A stretch of 64,000 nucleotides of DNA, from assembly GCF_000974445.1 (NCBI RefSeq), contig NZ_BBOJ01000038.1:1-64000 (forward strand), in the 5' to 3' direction. The notes below the pieces were generated by a model. That model was not told where the DNA came from. It did no database searches and was given only the letters and a program-made list of their open reading frames with translations. The DNA comes from Lentzea aerocolonigenes. GTDB lineage: Bacteria > Actinomycetota > Actinomycetes > Mycobacteriales > Pseudonocardiaceae. Below are positions 41,895 to 49,544 of the stretch, one piece after another (the first letter of the stretch is position 1; every line of letters starts with the position of its first letter). The position numbers were made by a program, and so were the translations under genes.

Positions 41895-43286
41895 TCAGTC
41901 GCTGCCGTTCAGCAAGGTGTCGATCTTCTGGTTCGACTTCTCCCGCTGCCCGTCCAGCACCTTCGCGTAGACCTTCAACAGCACATCGACTGTGTGCCCA
42001 GCCCGCTCCGCAACCTCGGCCGGAGGCAGACCAGCTGCAAGCCACGTCGAGACCGCCGCGTGCCGGAGCGAGTACGGCGTGTCAGCCAACGGCGACTCGA
42101 ACTGCTCCGGCGAGAGCGCGAACTCACGAACGCGACCCCACGCGTGGGTGTAGACCGTCGCGTTGATCGGCCCGCCACTGATCGTCCCGCGGAACAGCCG
42201 CCCGTCTGGCGTGGTCCCGAAGGTCTCCAGGTGCCACCGGAGGATCGCCACCAGCACCGGTGGAATCGGCACGCGCCGGACGGCACCCTCGGCCTGCCTC
42301 TTCAGCGAACGCGTCTCCCACAGCTCGCCAGAGTCGGTGTACCGCCCGTTCGCCCGCGAAGCCGACTTCTCCAGGATGAGTTCACCCCAGCCGGACTCGG
42401 GCAGCTTGCAATCAGCCTCCCGCAGCCGGTTGACCTCACACGGACGCAGAGCCGCGTAGTACATCGTCGCGAAGAACCCGTAGAGGTAGTCGTACTGCCC
42501 GGTCGCGGTGCCCGCGTAGGTCACGGCCGCGAGGCACTGGCGACCCTGAGCCGGGTTCACGACCGACCGCGGGTCCACCTCGCTCGTGCCCCGCTGCGTC
42601 GAAGACTTCAGCCCCGTGACGGGATTCACATCGAGCTCGCCGACGTCGACCGCGAACCCGAGCAGGTGGTGAAGTACGCCGCGCCGGGTACGCGTCGTCC
42701 ACGCCGCCGCAGCCTTGCCATCGAGGTTCCGGCCAAGCGACCGAAGCAGTCGACCAGTCTCGATCTTGTCGGCGAGTTCGCGAACCAGACGCGAGTTCGC
42801 CTCGATCCAGTTTGCGGCGTCCTGCTCTGTGTCCGACAGCGAGCGGTTCCGAGTGTTGTCCGGCAGGAGACAGGTCGTCAGCACGCGTCGAAGCACCCGA
42901 ACTGGAGGAGCGCCCTTCTGAGTCCCCACGAACGCGGCCACCGGGATGGCCAACGTGTCGACATAGCGCTTCCGCGTGTTGGGCGCCGACTCCTCCCACG
43001 ACTCGCTGATGAACTCCTGCGCGAGCTTCAACAGCGACCGTGCGGATTGCTTCTTGATCTCCGATTCCGGCAGCCCCGACGTGATGTCGAAGGCTTCGCC
43101 CTTCTTGACGAACTGCTTCAGATCGGAGCGCCGGTTGTCCGCGAGCGCCTTGGACTTGTACCACTCCGAGTGCTGCTTTCCGGCTGTCGCCCAGCGGACC
43201 CCGTACGGCTTCGGTCGGACCTTCCCGTTGGCGTCCGGCTTGAGGATCTTCAGCGCGTAGATACTGACCTTGTAGGTGAGGTTCAC
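41895..43286 (-). CDS. int: Site-specific tyrosine recombinase (AICE integrase)
   Basis: This 463-aa integrase has an N-terminal arm-binding region, the core-binding SAM-like domain (about 85-205) and a catalytic domain. Catalytic residues are R281 (YYAALRPCEVNRLR), R408-H409 in TPYSLRHAAVSTWLAAGLPPAEVAERAGH with H431, and nucleophile Y440 in VLLKVYAKVLDGQ. The first His of the HxxR box is Tyr, as in many actinobacterial integrases of this group. It catalyses integration at and excision from the ddaH 3' end. It is the last gene of the rep-xis-int unit, overlapping xis by 4 bp. It lies 3 kb from att core 1, with restriction-modification genes between. Confidence 0.95.
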   Translation of the reverse strand: MNLTYKVSIYALKILKPDANGKVRPKPYGVRWATAGKQHSEWYKSKALADNRRSDLKQFVKKGEAFDITSGLPESEIKKQSARSLLKLAQEFISESWEESAPNTRKRYVDTLAIPVAAFVGTQKGAPPVRVLRRVLTTCLLPDNTRNRSLSDTEQDAANWIEANSRLVRELADKIETGRLLRSLGRNLDGKAAAAWTTRTRRGVLHHLLGFAVDVGELDVNPVTGLKSSTQRGTSEVDPRSVVNPAQGRQCLAAVTYAGTATGQYDYLYGFFATMYYAALRPCEVNRLREADCKLPESGWGELILEKSASRANGRYTDSGELWETRSLKRQAEGAVRRVPIPPVLVAILRWHLETFGTTPDGRLFRGTISGGPINATVYTHAWGRVREFALSPEQFESPLADTPYSLRHAAVSTWLAAGLPPAEVAERAGHTVDVLLKVYAKVLDGQREKSNQKIDTLLNGSD

Positions 43287-43489
43287 GCGGCATCACTCCG
43301 CAGGCCGAGCAGCCACGCGGCGAAGTCTGCGCCGGAGATGCGCAACGACCCGTTTCGCAGCTTGTGCACGACAGGAGCAGCACCGGGAATCTGCCGCCAC
43401 TTATAGAACGTGTCCTTCGAGATGCGCATTCGCGCGCAGAACTCGTCCGCCGTCATGAAGTCGTCCGGGTCAGGCAGCTTGGCGGCCAT
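43283..43489 (-). CDS. xis: Excisionase (helix-turn-helix, MerR-like)
   Basis: This 68-aa protein, FMTADEFCARMRISKDTFYKWRQIPGAAPVVHKLRNGSLRISGADFAAWL, is the standard winged-helix excisionase/'helix-turn-helix domain-containing' protein beside AICE integrases. It bends DNA at att sites and drives Int towards excision. It overlaps repSA by 20 bp at its start and int by 4 bp at its end, so the three genes are probably expressed together, as in pSAM2. Confidence 0.9.
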   Translation of the reverse strand: MAAKLPDPDDFMTADEFCARMRISKDTFYKWRQIPGAAPVVHKLRNGSLRISGADFAAWLLGLRSDAA

Positions 43490-44819
43490 GAGATCCCCCT
43501 TCCTGTTCGTACTTGCGTAGGCGTTGCGCGCGGACTCGTTCGGCGATGCCGGCCGCGAGTTCGCGTTCTGCGTCGTTGTCGTAGCCGGACCCGGCGTACT
43601 GCCAGTCGTTGACGACGACCACGGACGCGGGATCGAGTTCGAGGCGCTCGAACATTTCGAGCGTGCGGAACGTCCGGCGCTCTTCGCGGATGGCGCGGAA
43701 CGTCGTGGAGTAGTGCTTGGACTTGGTGAGGAAGTGGCCGCGGAACCCGAGCATGTGCGCCCACTTGCGCAGGTTCAGTTCCTCGAAGTCGGCCAGGCCG
43801 CCGAGGTCCCAGGCGGTCTGCACCATCCGTCGGTGGTGCTCGGAGATGTGTAGGACGTCGATGTCCAGCTGGGAGCGGATCGGCCGGTCCGCTGTGTCCT
43901 TCGCGCCCGTGCCCTTAGTCGCGTACTTGGCGACGTAGCCCGCCAACCGCGCCTCGCTGATCTCGCCCGACTCGTCCTCGACCTGGGAGCCGCGGATTCC
44001 CTTGGTGTCGACCTGTTCGCCCCACACGAGGCGCAGCGCTGAACCGTCCGGCCGCGTGGTGTCGATCCCGACCGAGCGAGCCGCCGCCTTGATGCAGTCG
44101 CCGAGCAGTTCGGTCGTGGCCCATGCCGGAGTGGGGTCGTGAGGTCCGTCCGGTCCGTCGATGCGAATGACGGCGTGGAAGTGCACCAGGCCCCGCCGCT
44201 GGTACTCGGCCACCTTGGCGTAGGAGAGCCGGGCGTGGTTCTTGAACTCGGAGACCTTCAAACCGGCCGCGCCAGCGAGCTTGCGGCGAAGCGCGATCGT
44301 GAACCGGTGCCACAGCTTGCCCGCGTGTGCCTGCCAGAGCACCGCGCCTACGTAGTCGTAGGTAGTGGGGTCGACAGCACCGCCGATGCGCGGATCGTCG
44401 CCGTGATGCCACTCCCCGCAACCGGTACAGGGCCGGACCTTGCCGGTCAAGTTGGACGGGCGGTTGTGGACCGGGCCGAACGACGGCGCGGTAAGCGTCG
44501 CGAAGACGCGAGGCTTCTCGGAGACGTCCGCAGGAACGCCCTTGCTGCCACCGGCCAAGCCCGCGTGCATCAGGTGGTAGGCGTCGGCCGCGTACCGGTC
44601 GGAGCAGGCCGGGCAGACCGACTCACGGCGGTTTCCGCACGGGACCATCACGTCCCCGCCGATGTGCTCGATCAGTCCGCCGTTGAGGTCTTGGAGTTGG
44701 AAGGCGCCGGACAATCGGATAGGCGCGGCACACCCGCCAATCGCGGTCACCCGGTCTCGCCATGCCCGGAAGTCGACCGCCTTGACGCGCGCGGTGATGC
44801 GGTCTTCCAGAGTGAGCAC
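43470..44819 (-). CDS. repSA: RepSA-type replication initiator
   Basis: This 449-aa protein starts at GTG 44819 behind a strong AAAGGAGGG. Cysteine clusters CGNRRESVCPACSDRY (61-76) and CTGCGEWHH (131-139) could bind zinc. Rolling-circle features are FATLT (106-110), the HUH-like histidines VHFHAVIRIDG (H213, H215) and tyrosines in AGYVAKYATKG (Y295, Y299). RepSA of pSAM2 nicks a double-strand origin and replicates the excised circle. The origin usually lies in or near the gene but is not recognisable here by eye. Confidence 0.9.
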   Translation of the reverse strand: MLTLEDRITARVKAVDFRAWRDRVTAIGGCAAPIRLSGAFQLQDLNGGLIEHIGGDVMVPCGNRRESVCPACSDRYAADAYHLMHAGLAGGSKGVPADVSEKPRVFATLTAPSFGPVHNRPSNLTGKVRPCTGCGEWHHGDDPRIGGAVDPTTYDYVGAVLWQAHAGKLWHRFTIALRRKLAGAAGLKVSEFKNHARLSYAKVAEYQRRGLVHFHAVIRIDGPDGPHDPTPAWATTELLGDCIKAAARSVGIDTTRPDGSALRLVWGEQVDTKGIRGSQVEDESGEISEARLAGYVAKYATKGTGAKDTADRPIRSQLDIDVLHISEHHRRMVQTAWDLGGLADFEELNLRKWAHMLGFRGHFLTKSKHYSTTFRAIREERRTFRTLEMFERLELDPASVVVVNDWQYAGSGYDNDAERELAAGIAERVRAQRLRKYEQEGGSHGRQAA

Positions 44820-44853
44820 AGTTGCCCTCCTTTCGTTGCGGAAAAAGAAGAAC

Positions 44854-44883
44854 GGGGCATGACCGGTGTTCTGGTCATGCCCC
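44854..44883 (-). terminator. Terminator between the tra/spd operon and repSA
   Basis: GGGGCATGACC (44854-44864) pairs perfectly with GGTCATGCCCC (44873-44883). On the minus strand it is followed by GTTCTTCTTTTT, so it is a good rho-independent terminator for the upstream operon. repSA-xis-int would then need its own promoter or read-through. Confidence 0.88.
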
Positions 44884-44899
44884 GCTTGGCTGAGATGGG

Positions 44900-45691
44900 T
44901 CAGGCTGCGAGTTGCGCAGCGAGCCGCGCGGCGTACTCCTCGGGCACGTTGAGCGCGTCTTGGATGTCCTGCGCGGTAAGGGTTCGACCTTCTGCGCGAA
45001 CTTCGTTCGCCTTGGCGTCGAGCGCACCTTGGAGGTGCCCAGGAAGCCTCAGAGCGGTTCGAGCGGGTGCCGCTTGGGCCACAGCGCTCGGGACGGTGGA
45101 CGTTGCTGCGGGAGCGACCTCAGCGGCCTTGTCACGCGCGGCGTTGCAGCGTGCCTGGATCACCGGCATGACTTCGGCGAGCAGGAAGACCACGAGCGGG
45201 ATCACGAGGTGCAGGAACACCATTCCGGCGTTGATCTGCCCGTCAGGAGGCCGCAGTGACGACCACACGTTGGTGACGAGCGTGGCCCCAAGCAGCACCC
45301 GCTTGAGCCACTTGACCGGCCGGTCATCAACCGCCAGGCCGTGAGCGAGCATCTGCGCTTCCCACCGCAGGAGCGTGATCAGGATTCCGGCGAAGGCCGG
45401 TTCCACGAGCCACGCGCCCCACCACATCGGTTCGGACGGCCCGAGGTGCCCGGCGAGGAACGCTTGCACACCGGTCGCGGTGAAGCCGAGGCCGCAAGTC
45501 AGGAAGCACCACATGGAGCGCGTCACCGAGACTCGGAACCTGTCCGCCTGCACGGCCGCCAACAACGGATTCGCGGTGAGCTGGTGGATGTCCTTTGCCT
45601 CATCGAGCTGTGCCCGCAGCCGTCGAACGTTGCGAGTCTCGCGAGGCTCACCTGGCCTGATTCCGTTGGTTTGCTTGGGCTTCTCGGACAC
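44900..45691 (-). CDS. DUF2637 membrane protein, SpdB-like spread protein
   Basis: This 263-aa protein starts at GTG 45691 (VSEKPKQTNGIRPGE); the longer frame upstream is non-coding shadow. Four hydrophobic helices occupy about residues 52-175 (SMWCFLTCGLGFTATGVQAFLAG, MWWGAWLVEPAFAGILITLLRW, VKWLKRVLLGATLVTNVW, MVFLHLVIPLVVFLLAEVMPVI). This is the DUF2637 pattern of Streptomyces plasmid spread proteins. A cytoplasmic tail (LRLPGHLQGALDAKANEVRAEGRTLTAQDIQDALNVPEEYAARLA) looks like a small helical DNA-binding or regulatory domain. It probably helps intramycelial spread after TraB transfer. Confidence 0.78.
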   Translation of the reverse strand: MSEKPKQTNGIRPGEPRETRNVRRLRAQLDEAKDIHQLTANPLLAAVQADRFRVSVTRSMWCFLTCGLGFTATGVQAFLAGHLGPSEPMWWGAWLVEPAFAGILITLLRWEAQMLAHGLAVDDRPVKWLKRVLLGATLVTNVWSSLRPPDGQINAGMVFLHLVIPLVVFLLAEVMPVIQARCNAARDKAAEVAPAATSTVPSAVAQAAPARTALRLPGHLQGALDAKANEVRAEGRTLTAQDIQDALNVPEEYAARLAAQLAA

Positions 45692-45699
45692 CAGGCCAC

Positions 45700-45885
45700 C
45701 TACTTCCCGTATGCGGCCTTGCGGAGCAGAGCCCCGAGCCAGAGCAGTTCGGCGACGAGCACCAGGAGCCCGACGAGCCCGAACAGCAGGTACATGCAGA
45801 GCAGCGAGGCTGCCGCGGCGAGCACGACGTGAGCGATACGGGCGATGCTGCGGAGGTTGACCGGGACGGCGAGTACGAGCTTCAT
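45700..45885 (-). CDS. Small two-helix membrane protein
   Basis: This 61-aa protein (KLVLAVPVNLRSIARIAHVVLAAAASLLCMYLLFGLVGLLVLVAELLWLGALLRKAAYGK) is almost entirely hydrophobic, with two predicted transmembrane helices at about 16-36 and 38-55. It lies between whiB (the ATG overlaps the whiB stop) and the DUF2637 gene. Similar tiny membrane genes occur in AICE spread clusters. No individual function is known; a helper of the DUF2637 protein is the likely role. Confidence 0.65.
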   Translation of the reverse strand: MKLVLAVPVNLRSIARIAHVVLAAAASLLCMYLLFGLVGLLVLVAELLWLGALLRKAAYGK

Positions 45886-46211
45886 CAGGCCACGTCCTTT
45901 GCGTACTTTGCGGGGTAGTGGATGCGGCGACGATCAGCACCGGTGAGGCCGCCGACGACGCCAGAGGCGTTGGCACGGAACCGAGGGCTGGTGGCTTCCC
46001 AGTCCAGTTGGTCCTGGCGGCACTCGGCGAGGACCGGGCAGGACGCGCAGACCTTCTTCGCGGCGGCGATTCGGCCGGCGGCGTCGAACAGGCTTGGATC
46101 GCAGTCCGCGCAGGCTGCCCGTTCTCGCCAGCCGGGTGGGCCTTCAGCCGGGCCGAACAGGACCCGCATCAACACCCGGTAGCCGAAGGCCTCAGCGTCG
46201 TTGGTGCTCAT
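45885..46211 (-). CDS. WhiB-family iron-sulfur regulator
   Basis: This 108-aa protein carries four cysteines for a [4Fe-4S] cluster: RAACAD (C34), KKVCASCPVLAEC (C55, C58, C64). SPRFRANASGVVGGLTGADRRRI is the G-[VI]-W-GG-type turn and basic tail; Trp is Val here. WhiB proteins bind sigma-factor region 4 and DNA and sense redox or NO. In the transfer operon it may couple element activity to redox state. It overlaps the upstream gene by 4 bp and the downstream one by one base. Confidence 0.85.
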   Translation of the reverse strand: MSTNDAEAFGYRVLMRVLFGPAEGPPGWRERAACADCDPSLFDAAGRIAAAKKVCASCPVLAECRQDQLDWEATSPRFRANASGVVGGLTGADRRRIHYPAKYAKDVA

Positions 46212-46681
46212 GCCGCCGCCACCTCCAAAACCACTGCGGCAGCAGATGCAACACGCGCGGCCTGGACGACCTGGGCGACCTCATCGAAGGTCACCTGTTC
46301 CGGCGTGCACACGGACAGCCGAAAAGCTTTGGCGAGCACCGCCCCCGAGCCGGACTTGACCTTGCCGCCCAGTTCAAGCACCGACGCGGAGGCCACAAGA
46401 CCGAGGGTGATCCCGGATGCCGTGCGGCCGGTCGCCGCGACCGAGAGGGTTCCCGCGGCTTGCAGGGGCCAGGTCAGTTCGACCCCGTGCAGCGAGGCCG
46501 CCCAGACCAGCAGGCAGGCGAGGCGATCAGGTGCGGTTCCGGAGGTGAATTCTGCGTGCACCGAGCCGGACGGCGTGGAGATGACCAGGCGGTCCGGCCG
46601 GGGCAGGCCGAGCGTGCGGATGTGGCCGCGGATCGAGCGGAGCAGGCCGTCAAGACGTCGAGGTGCGCTGTTTTCGGGCAT
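46208..46681 (-). CDS. Conserved AICE protein of unknown function
   Basis: This 157-aa protein is alanine-, valine- and leucine-rich without transmembrane segments. A two-domain look is possible: a beta-rich part (RLVISTPSGSVHAEFTSGTAP, LTWPLQAAGTLSVAATGRTASGITLGLVAS) and a helical C-terminus (EQVTFDEVAQVVQAARVASAAAVVLEVAA). It lies between traB and whiB and overlaps whiB by 4 bp. ATG 46681 follows GTGGAGG. No family is recognised. Confidence 0.65.
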   Translation of the reverse strand: MPENSAPRRLDGLLRSIRGHIRTLGLPRPDRLVISTPSGSVHAEFTSGTAPDRLACLLVWAASLHGVELTWPLQAAGTLSVAATGRTASGITLGLVASASVLELGGKVKSGSGAVLAKAFRLSVCTPEQVTFDEVAQVVQAARVASAAAVVLEVAAA

Positions 46682-46731
46682 GGCAAAACCTCCACGATTA
46701 GTGGTCGAAAAGGTTGGCGTGTAACGAAAAA

Positions 46732-48102
46732 TCAGGCGATCGAGCGGATGGAGCCGGTCTGTCCGTTGCGGACGAACTCCACGAGTTCGCGAATGTTCTC
46801 GTCCGTCGTGTACGCCGCGCGGACTCGACGAGGAACCCGTGAGCGTTCGTCGGTGCGGTAGCCGATGCCGGCCGTTTCCGGGATGGCGGGGATCTGGTCG
46901 GCGATCGCGCCTCGTTCCCGAGCACCGTCACCCAGCACCATGTCCGGGTGAGTCGGTGACGTGGTGCGCAAGCACACACGGTTGGGGAACAGGTCCCGGA
47001 TCGACAGTGTGTCTTTGTCCGGTTCCTGGATGTAGGCGTCTGCGACGTGCAACGTGGCGCGGCCCATCGAGGTTCCCCGAGCCAGCAGACCGGTGATCTG
47101 CCGCGCGTACTCGGGCCGGTAGGCGACCAGAGAGCCGATCTCGTCCACGATCAGCAGGTTGAGCGGGTACTCACGCGACGGCTGGACCGACCGCAGTCCC
47201 GCCCGCTGCATCCGCTTCTGGGTGCGCTCCATGTCGTCGACCCACATTTCGATCAGTTCCAGGCACTCGCCCGCGTCATCGGCGTAGCGGTTTTCCGTGA
47301 TCGGCTTGATGGCCGCGAACTCCAGGTACTTCGGGTCGCAGACCCACAGGCGGACGATGCCGTCCCTGATCAGCGGAGCCATCGAGCGCAGCTTGGCGAA
47401 CGCGAGAGAGTTCTTGCCCGACCCGGTCCCACCCGCCGTCAGGGTGTGCGTGCCCTGCACCGGTTCGGTCCAGTCGCCGCCGTACTCGTCCTCACCCAGC
47501 AGCACCGCCCGCAGATCGACGTCCTCGGAGTGCTCGGGCATGTCCGGCGCCGGAATGATCTCCGTGAACGGTTCGTCACGCTGGACCACGAGCGCCACAT
47601 ATCCAGGCTTGACCAGCTCGATCGCGATCCGCTCAGCCTCGATCGAGTGCGCCAGCTCTTCGGCCTGCCGGGCGAAGTGCATCGGTGACTGGCCCTTGGC
47701 GAGCTTCACCAACACGGTGTCGATCGACGGCGAGTACGACCGGACCCGCACCACACGCGGGTAGTTCGTGACCTTCTTCCGGCGGTGCTCCGTGGTCAGC
47801 TTGTGGACGTCCATCAGGTCTCGCCAGCGTCCACCGGAGTAGGCCCCGAACCACCGACGCTGCCAGGCCCTCAGAACCGGCGCCGCCAAGGTGTCGAACG
47901 AGTCCGGGTGACCCCGGTACCAAAGCCCGGTCGCACCAGCCGCGCCGCCGAGGACATAGCCAGTGGTCGTCGGGCCGAGCGTGCAGGCACCGGCAGCGAC
48001 AGCCGACGGGGCGAGCATCCATTCCGGGTTCCTGGCCAGCCACCGTGCCGCGCGGAACTCTGCGGCCACGACGCGCTTGCTTGCGTTCCACTTCCAACCC
48101 AT
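46732..48102 (-). CDS. traB: TraB-type FtsK/SpoIIIE DNA translocase (conjugal transfer)
   Basis: This 456-aa protein has an N-terminal membrane stretch (about 30-62, APSAVAAGACTLGPTTTGYVLGGAAGATGLW). A linker follows, then the RecA-like motor: Walker A TLTAGGTGSGKNSLAFAKL (GGTGSGKNS at 224-232), WVCDPKYLEF and Walker B NLLIVDEIG (315-323). The sensor-like GLLARGTSMGRATLHVADAY is typical of the FtsK/Tra family. The usual Walker A threonine is asparagine followed by serine (GKNS). In Streptomyces elements TraB alone moves double-stranded DNA between hyphae, recognising clt repeats. A C-terminal winged helix for clt recognition may lie in the last 60 residues. It starts behind GAGGAG. Confidence 0.9.
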   Translation of the reverse strand: MGWKWNASKRVVAAEFRAARWLARNPEWMLAPSAVAAGACTLGPTTTGYVLGGAAGATGLWYRGHPDSFDTLAAPVLRAWQRRWFGAYSGGRWRDLMDVHKLTTEHRRKKVTNYPRVVRVRSYSPSIDTVLVKLAKGQSPMHFARQAEELAHSIEAERIAIELVKPGYVALVVQRDEPFTEIIPAPDMPEHSEDVDLRAVLLGEDEYGGDWTEPVQGTHTLTAGGTGSGKNSLAFAKLRSMAPLIRDGIVRLWVCDPKYLEFAAIKPITENRYADDAGECLELIEMWVDDMERTQKRMQRAGLRSVQPSREYPLNLLIVDEIGSLVAYRPEYARQITGLLARGTSMGRATLHVADAYIQEPDKDTLSIRDLFPNRVCLRTTSPTHPDMVLGDGARERGAIADQIPAIPETAGIGYRTDERSRVPRRVRAAYTTDENIRELVEFVRNGQTGSIRSIA

Positions 48103-48179
48103 TGCAGTACTCCTCAGGTAGCGCAGCGGCCGACCCTCGAACGTGTCGAAGATCGGCCGTCGCGTTGATCAGTGCGGAT

Positions 48180-48365
48180 TCAGTCCTTGGGCAGTTGCCC
48201 GCGGGCGTAAGACGCTTCCGTGGTCAGCACGCTTACCGAGCGGACGAACCGGCGCCGCAGGTCCGTGAAGCCCTCACGGCGAACCGGGATGCCGTCCATT
48301 GCCGTGCGGAGTTGCTTCATTGCCTGGTCCACGTTGGACACGGCGTTGTCGAGCTGGTGAGACAT
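48180..48365 (-). CDS. Small AICE protein, unknown (61 aa)
   Basis: The predicted protein SHQLDNAVSNVDQAMKQLRTAMDGIPVRREGFTDLRRRFVRSVSVLTTEASYARGQLPKD is helical and charged, without cysteines or membrane segments. It follows the next small gene by 3 bp on the same strand, so it belongs to the same transcript that leads into traB. It may be an accessory transfer protein. No homologue is recognised by eye. Confidence 0.55.
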   Translation of the reverse strand: MSHQLDNAVSNVDQAMKQLRTAMDGIPVRREGFTDLRRRFVRSVSVLTTEASYARGQLPKD

Positions 48366-48368
48366 CGA

Positions 48369-48635
48369 TCAGGCTCCCCACTCCTTGGCCTTCAAATTGA
48401 TCTCGTGCCGCTTGGCTTGCTCCCGGAGCGCACTGAGGTCGTTCCGCGCGGTCCGCAGATAGCCCTTGAGTTCGTCCGGCGTGGCGACCCGCCAACTCCC
48501 AGCCTTTCCAGGCTTCTCACTCATCTTGTTGATGAGCTTTTCCAGCGGTACGAGCAGTTCCTCAACGAAGTCCATCGCGCCGACGAACGCGCCGTACCGC
48601 TGCTGCGCCCGCTCGTTCAACATCTCTTGGATCAA
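48369..48635 (-). CDS. Small AICE protein, unknown (88 aa)
   Basis: This 88-aa protein is helical: MIQEMLNERAQQRYGAFVGAMDFVEELLVPLEKLINKM, then a short break (PGKAGSWRVATPDELKGYLRTARNDLSALREQAKRHEINLKAKEW). It has heptad-like leucines and may be a coiled coil. Its start overlaps the upstream gene stop by 4 bp (ATGA). It forms a trio of small genes before traB; function is unknown. Confidence 0.6.
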   Translation of the reverse strand: MIQEMLNERAQQRYGAFVGAMDFVEELLVPLEKLINKMSEKPGKAGSWRVATPDELKGYLRTARNDLSALREQAKRHEINLKAKEWGA

Positions 48636-48844
48636 CTGGCCAACCTCTCAGTCCTCGTGTCCCCCACGTAGATGAAGCGGTACAGCGCTTGCTGTAGCTC
48701 CAGGTGGTCCCGCCATCTCTGGCCGACGCGCGGAAAGCCGTGCTTCGCAAGGACTTCGCCGACGTCGTGGACGAAGCCGAACGTGAAGCGCGGGTCGTCG
48801 CCGTCCGGATCGGCGGGTTCGATCGGGTACGAGCGCTCATCCAT
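48632..48844 (-). CDS. Small AICE protein, unknown (70 aa)
   Basis: ATG 48844 is chosen because AAAGGAG lies 7 nt upstream. An open extension to 48922 has poor codon bias. The sequence begins DERSYPIEPADPDGDDPRFTFGFVHDVGEVLAKHGFPRVGQRWRDHLELQQALYRFIYVGD. The second half (HDVGEVLAKHGFPR...DHLELQQALYRFIY) has a pattern common to small plasmid/AICE proteins of unknown role. It is the first gene behind the boxA-like leader and overlaps the next gene by 4 bp. Confidence 0.6.
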   Translation of the reverse strand: MDERSYPIEPADPDGDDPRFTFGFVHDVGEVLAKHGFPRVGQRWRDHLELQQALYRFIYVGDTRTERLAS

Positions 48845-48911
48845 GCCGAAACTCCTTTCGGGAGGCACGGCAAACCCAGGAACTAAGGCGTACCTGGGTT
48901 CACCGAATCTC

Positions 48912-48934
48912 CCGGAGCACACGAAATGCTCCGG
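48912..48934 (-). promoter_or_regulatory. Leader hairpin before the transfer operon
   Basis: CCGGAGCA (48912-48919) pairs perfectly with TGCTCCGG (48927-48934) around 7 nt. On the minus strand it lies between the boxA-like site and the first gene. It resembles the stem that accompanies boxA in rRNA leaders, but has no U-tract. Confidence 0.5.
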
Positions 48935-48960
48935 ATTTAGGCATGGTTCGACTCACTGTG

Positions 48961-48976
48961 GAATTCTCAAAGAACA
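48961..48976 (-). promoter_or_regulatory. boxA-like antitermination sequence
   Basis: On the minus strand this reads TGTTCTTTGAGAATTC. It matches the boxA element of gram-positive and actinobacterial rRNA leaders (TGTTCTTTGA-type, followed by GAAC/GAATTC). Here it lies between a strong structured region (48980-49032) and the first gene of the transfer operon, where NusB/NusE-mediated read-through would make sense. Confidence 0.5.
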
Positions 48977-48979
48977 AAA

Positions 48980-49032
48980 TGAGTGCCCTGGCCCGACTTG
49001 AAGCGGGCTACCGGCCTACCGGGCAGGGCTCA
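48980..49032 (-). terminator. Branched stem structure with U-tract behind the SCO3933-family gene
   Basis: The outer stem TGAG-(TG)-CCCTG at 48980-48990 pairs with CAGGGCTCA at 49024-49032. Two inner hairpins, GCCCG/CGGGC and CCGG/CCGG, give a three-way junction. On the minus strand it is followed by TTTTGTTCTTT, so it can terminate transcription from the control gene; that U-rich stretch overlaps the boxA-like site. A transfer-related structural site is the alternative. Confidence 0.55.
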
Positions 49033-49037
49033 CGGGG

Positions 49038-49427
49038 CTAGGCCGCGGGGGCGGACACGATCCGTGCCGCAGGGGTGAGGCCGTCGGCCTTGAACCACAG
49101 GCCGGAGGCGGTGATCTTGCCGTCTTCCCCGCGCATCTCGTACGTGTTGATCACGGGGTTGATCAGCTCGACGTAGTCGCCCTCCTCGAACCCCTCGCCG
49201 GGGTCGCGCGGCAGGTTGACCTTGATCTCCTCGCCCTTGGACTTGCGGCGTCCTTCGGTCGGGCGGGCCTTGGCGAACAGCACCACGACGAACTGCTCTT
49301 CGTTCGTGTTGCGGTCGACCACAGGAACCATCTGGCCGCCATCGAGTTCACGCATCTTCACGCACGGCGCTTCGGTGATCAGGAGCTTGTAGTGGGACAG
49401 GATCACGGGGATGTCGTTCAGAGCCAT
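49038..49427 (-). CDS. SCO3933-family regulatory protein
   Basis: This 129-aa protein starts at ATG 49427 (ALNDIPVILSHYKLLITEAPCVKMRELDGGQMVPVVDRNTNEEQFVVVLFAKARPTEGRRKSKGEEIKVNLPRDPGEGFEEGDYVELINP). The longer frame upstream is non-coding. The pattern VPVVDR-TNE-QFVV-LFAK, then E-I-V-LP-DP--GF-EG--V-L--P is the family called SCO3933 in SLP1-like Streptomyces elements, found beside transfer genes. Biochemical action is unknown. It is divergent from the GntR repressor, recalling the pra-korSA control pair of pSAM2, though it is not evidently Pra. Confidence 0.72.
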   Translation of the reverse strand: MALNDIPVILSHYKLLITEAPCVKMRELDGGQMVPVVDRNTNEEQFVVVLFAKARPTEGRRKSKGEEIKVNLPRDPGEGFEEGDYVELINPVINTYEMRGEDGKITASGLWFKADGLTPAARIVSAPAA

Positions 49428-49544
49428 GTCGAACCTCCGCTGTCGATGAACTGATACACACCAATGTATAGCAGTATGGATCGGATGACATAGTCCAATC
49501 GGGTGATCTGTAGCAGTGTGGGTCAGTGAAGCTAGGCTGATGAC
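49428..49544. promoter_or_regulatory. Divergent control region of the AICE
   Basis: These 117 bp separate the SCO3933-family gene (minus) and the GntR gene (plus). They are AT-rich for this genome (GATACACACCAATGTATAGC) and contain ATACACACCAATGTAT, an imperfect inverted repeat suitable for a GntR dimer. TAGGCT (49533-49538) lies 6 bp before the GntR GTG and could be a -10 for a leaderless mRNA. A second TAGCAGT pattern recurs at 49469 and 49511. Confidence 0.5.
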
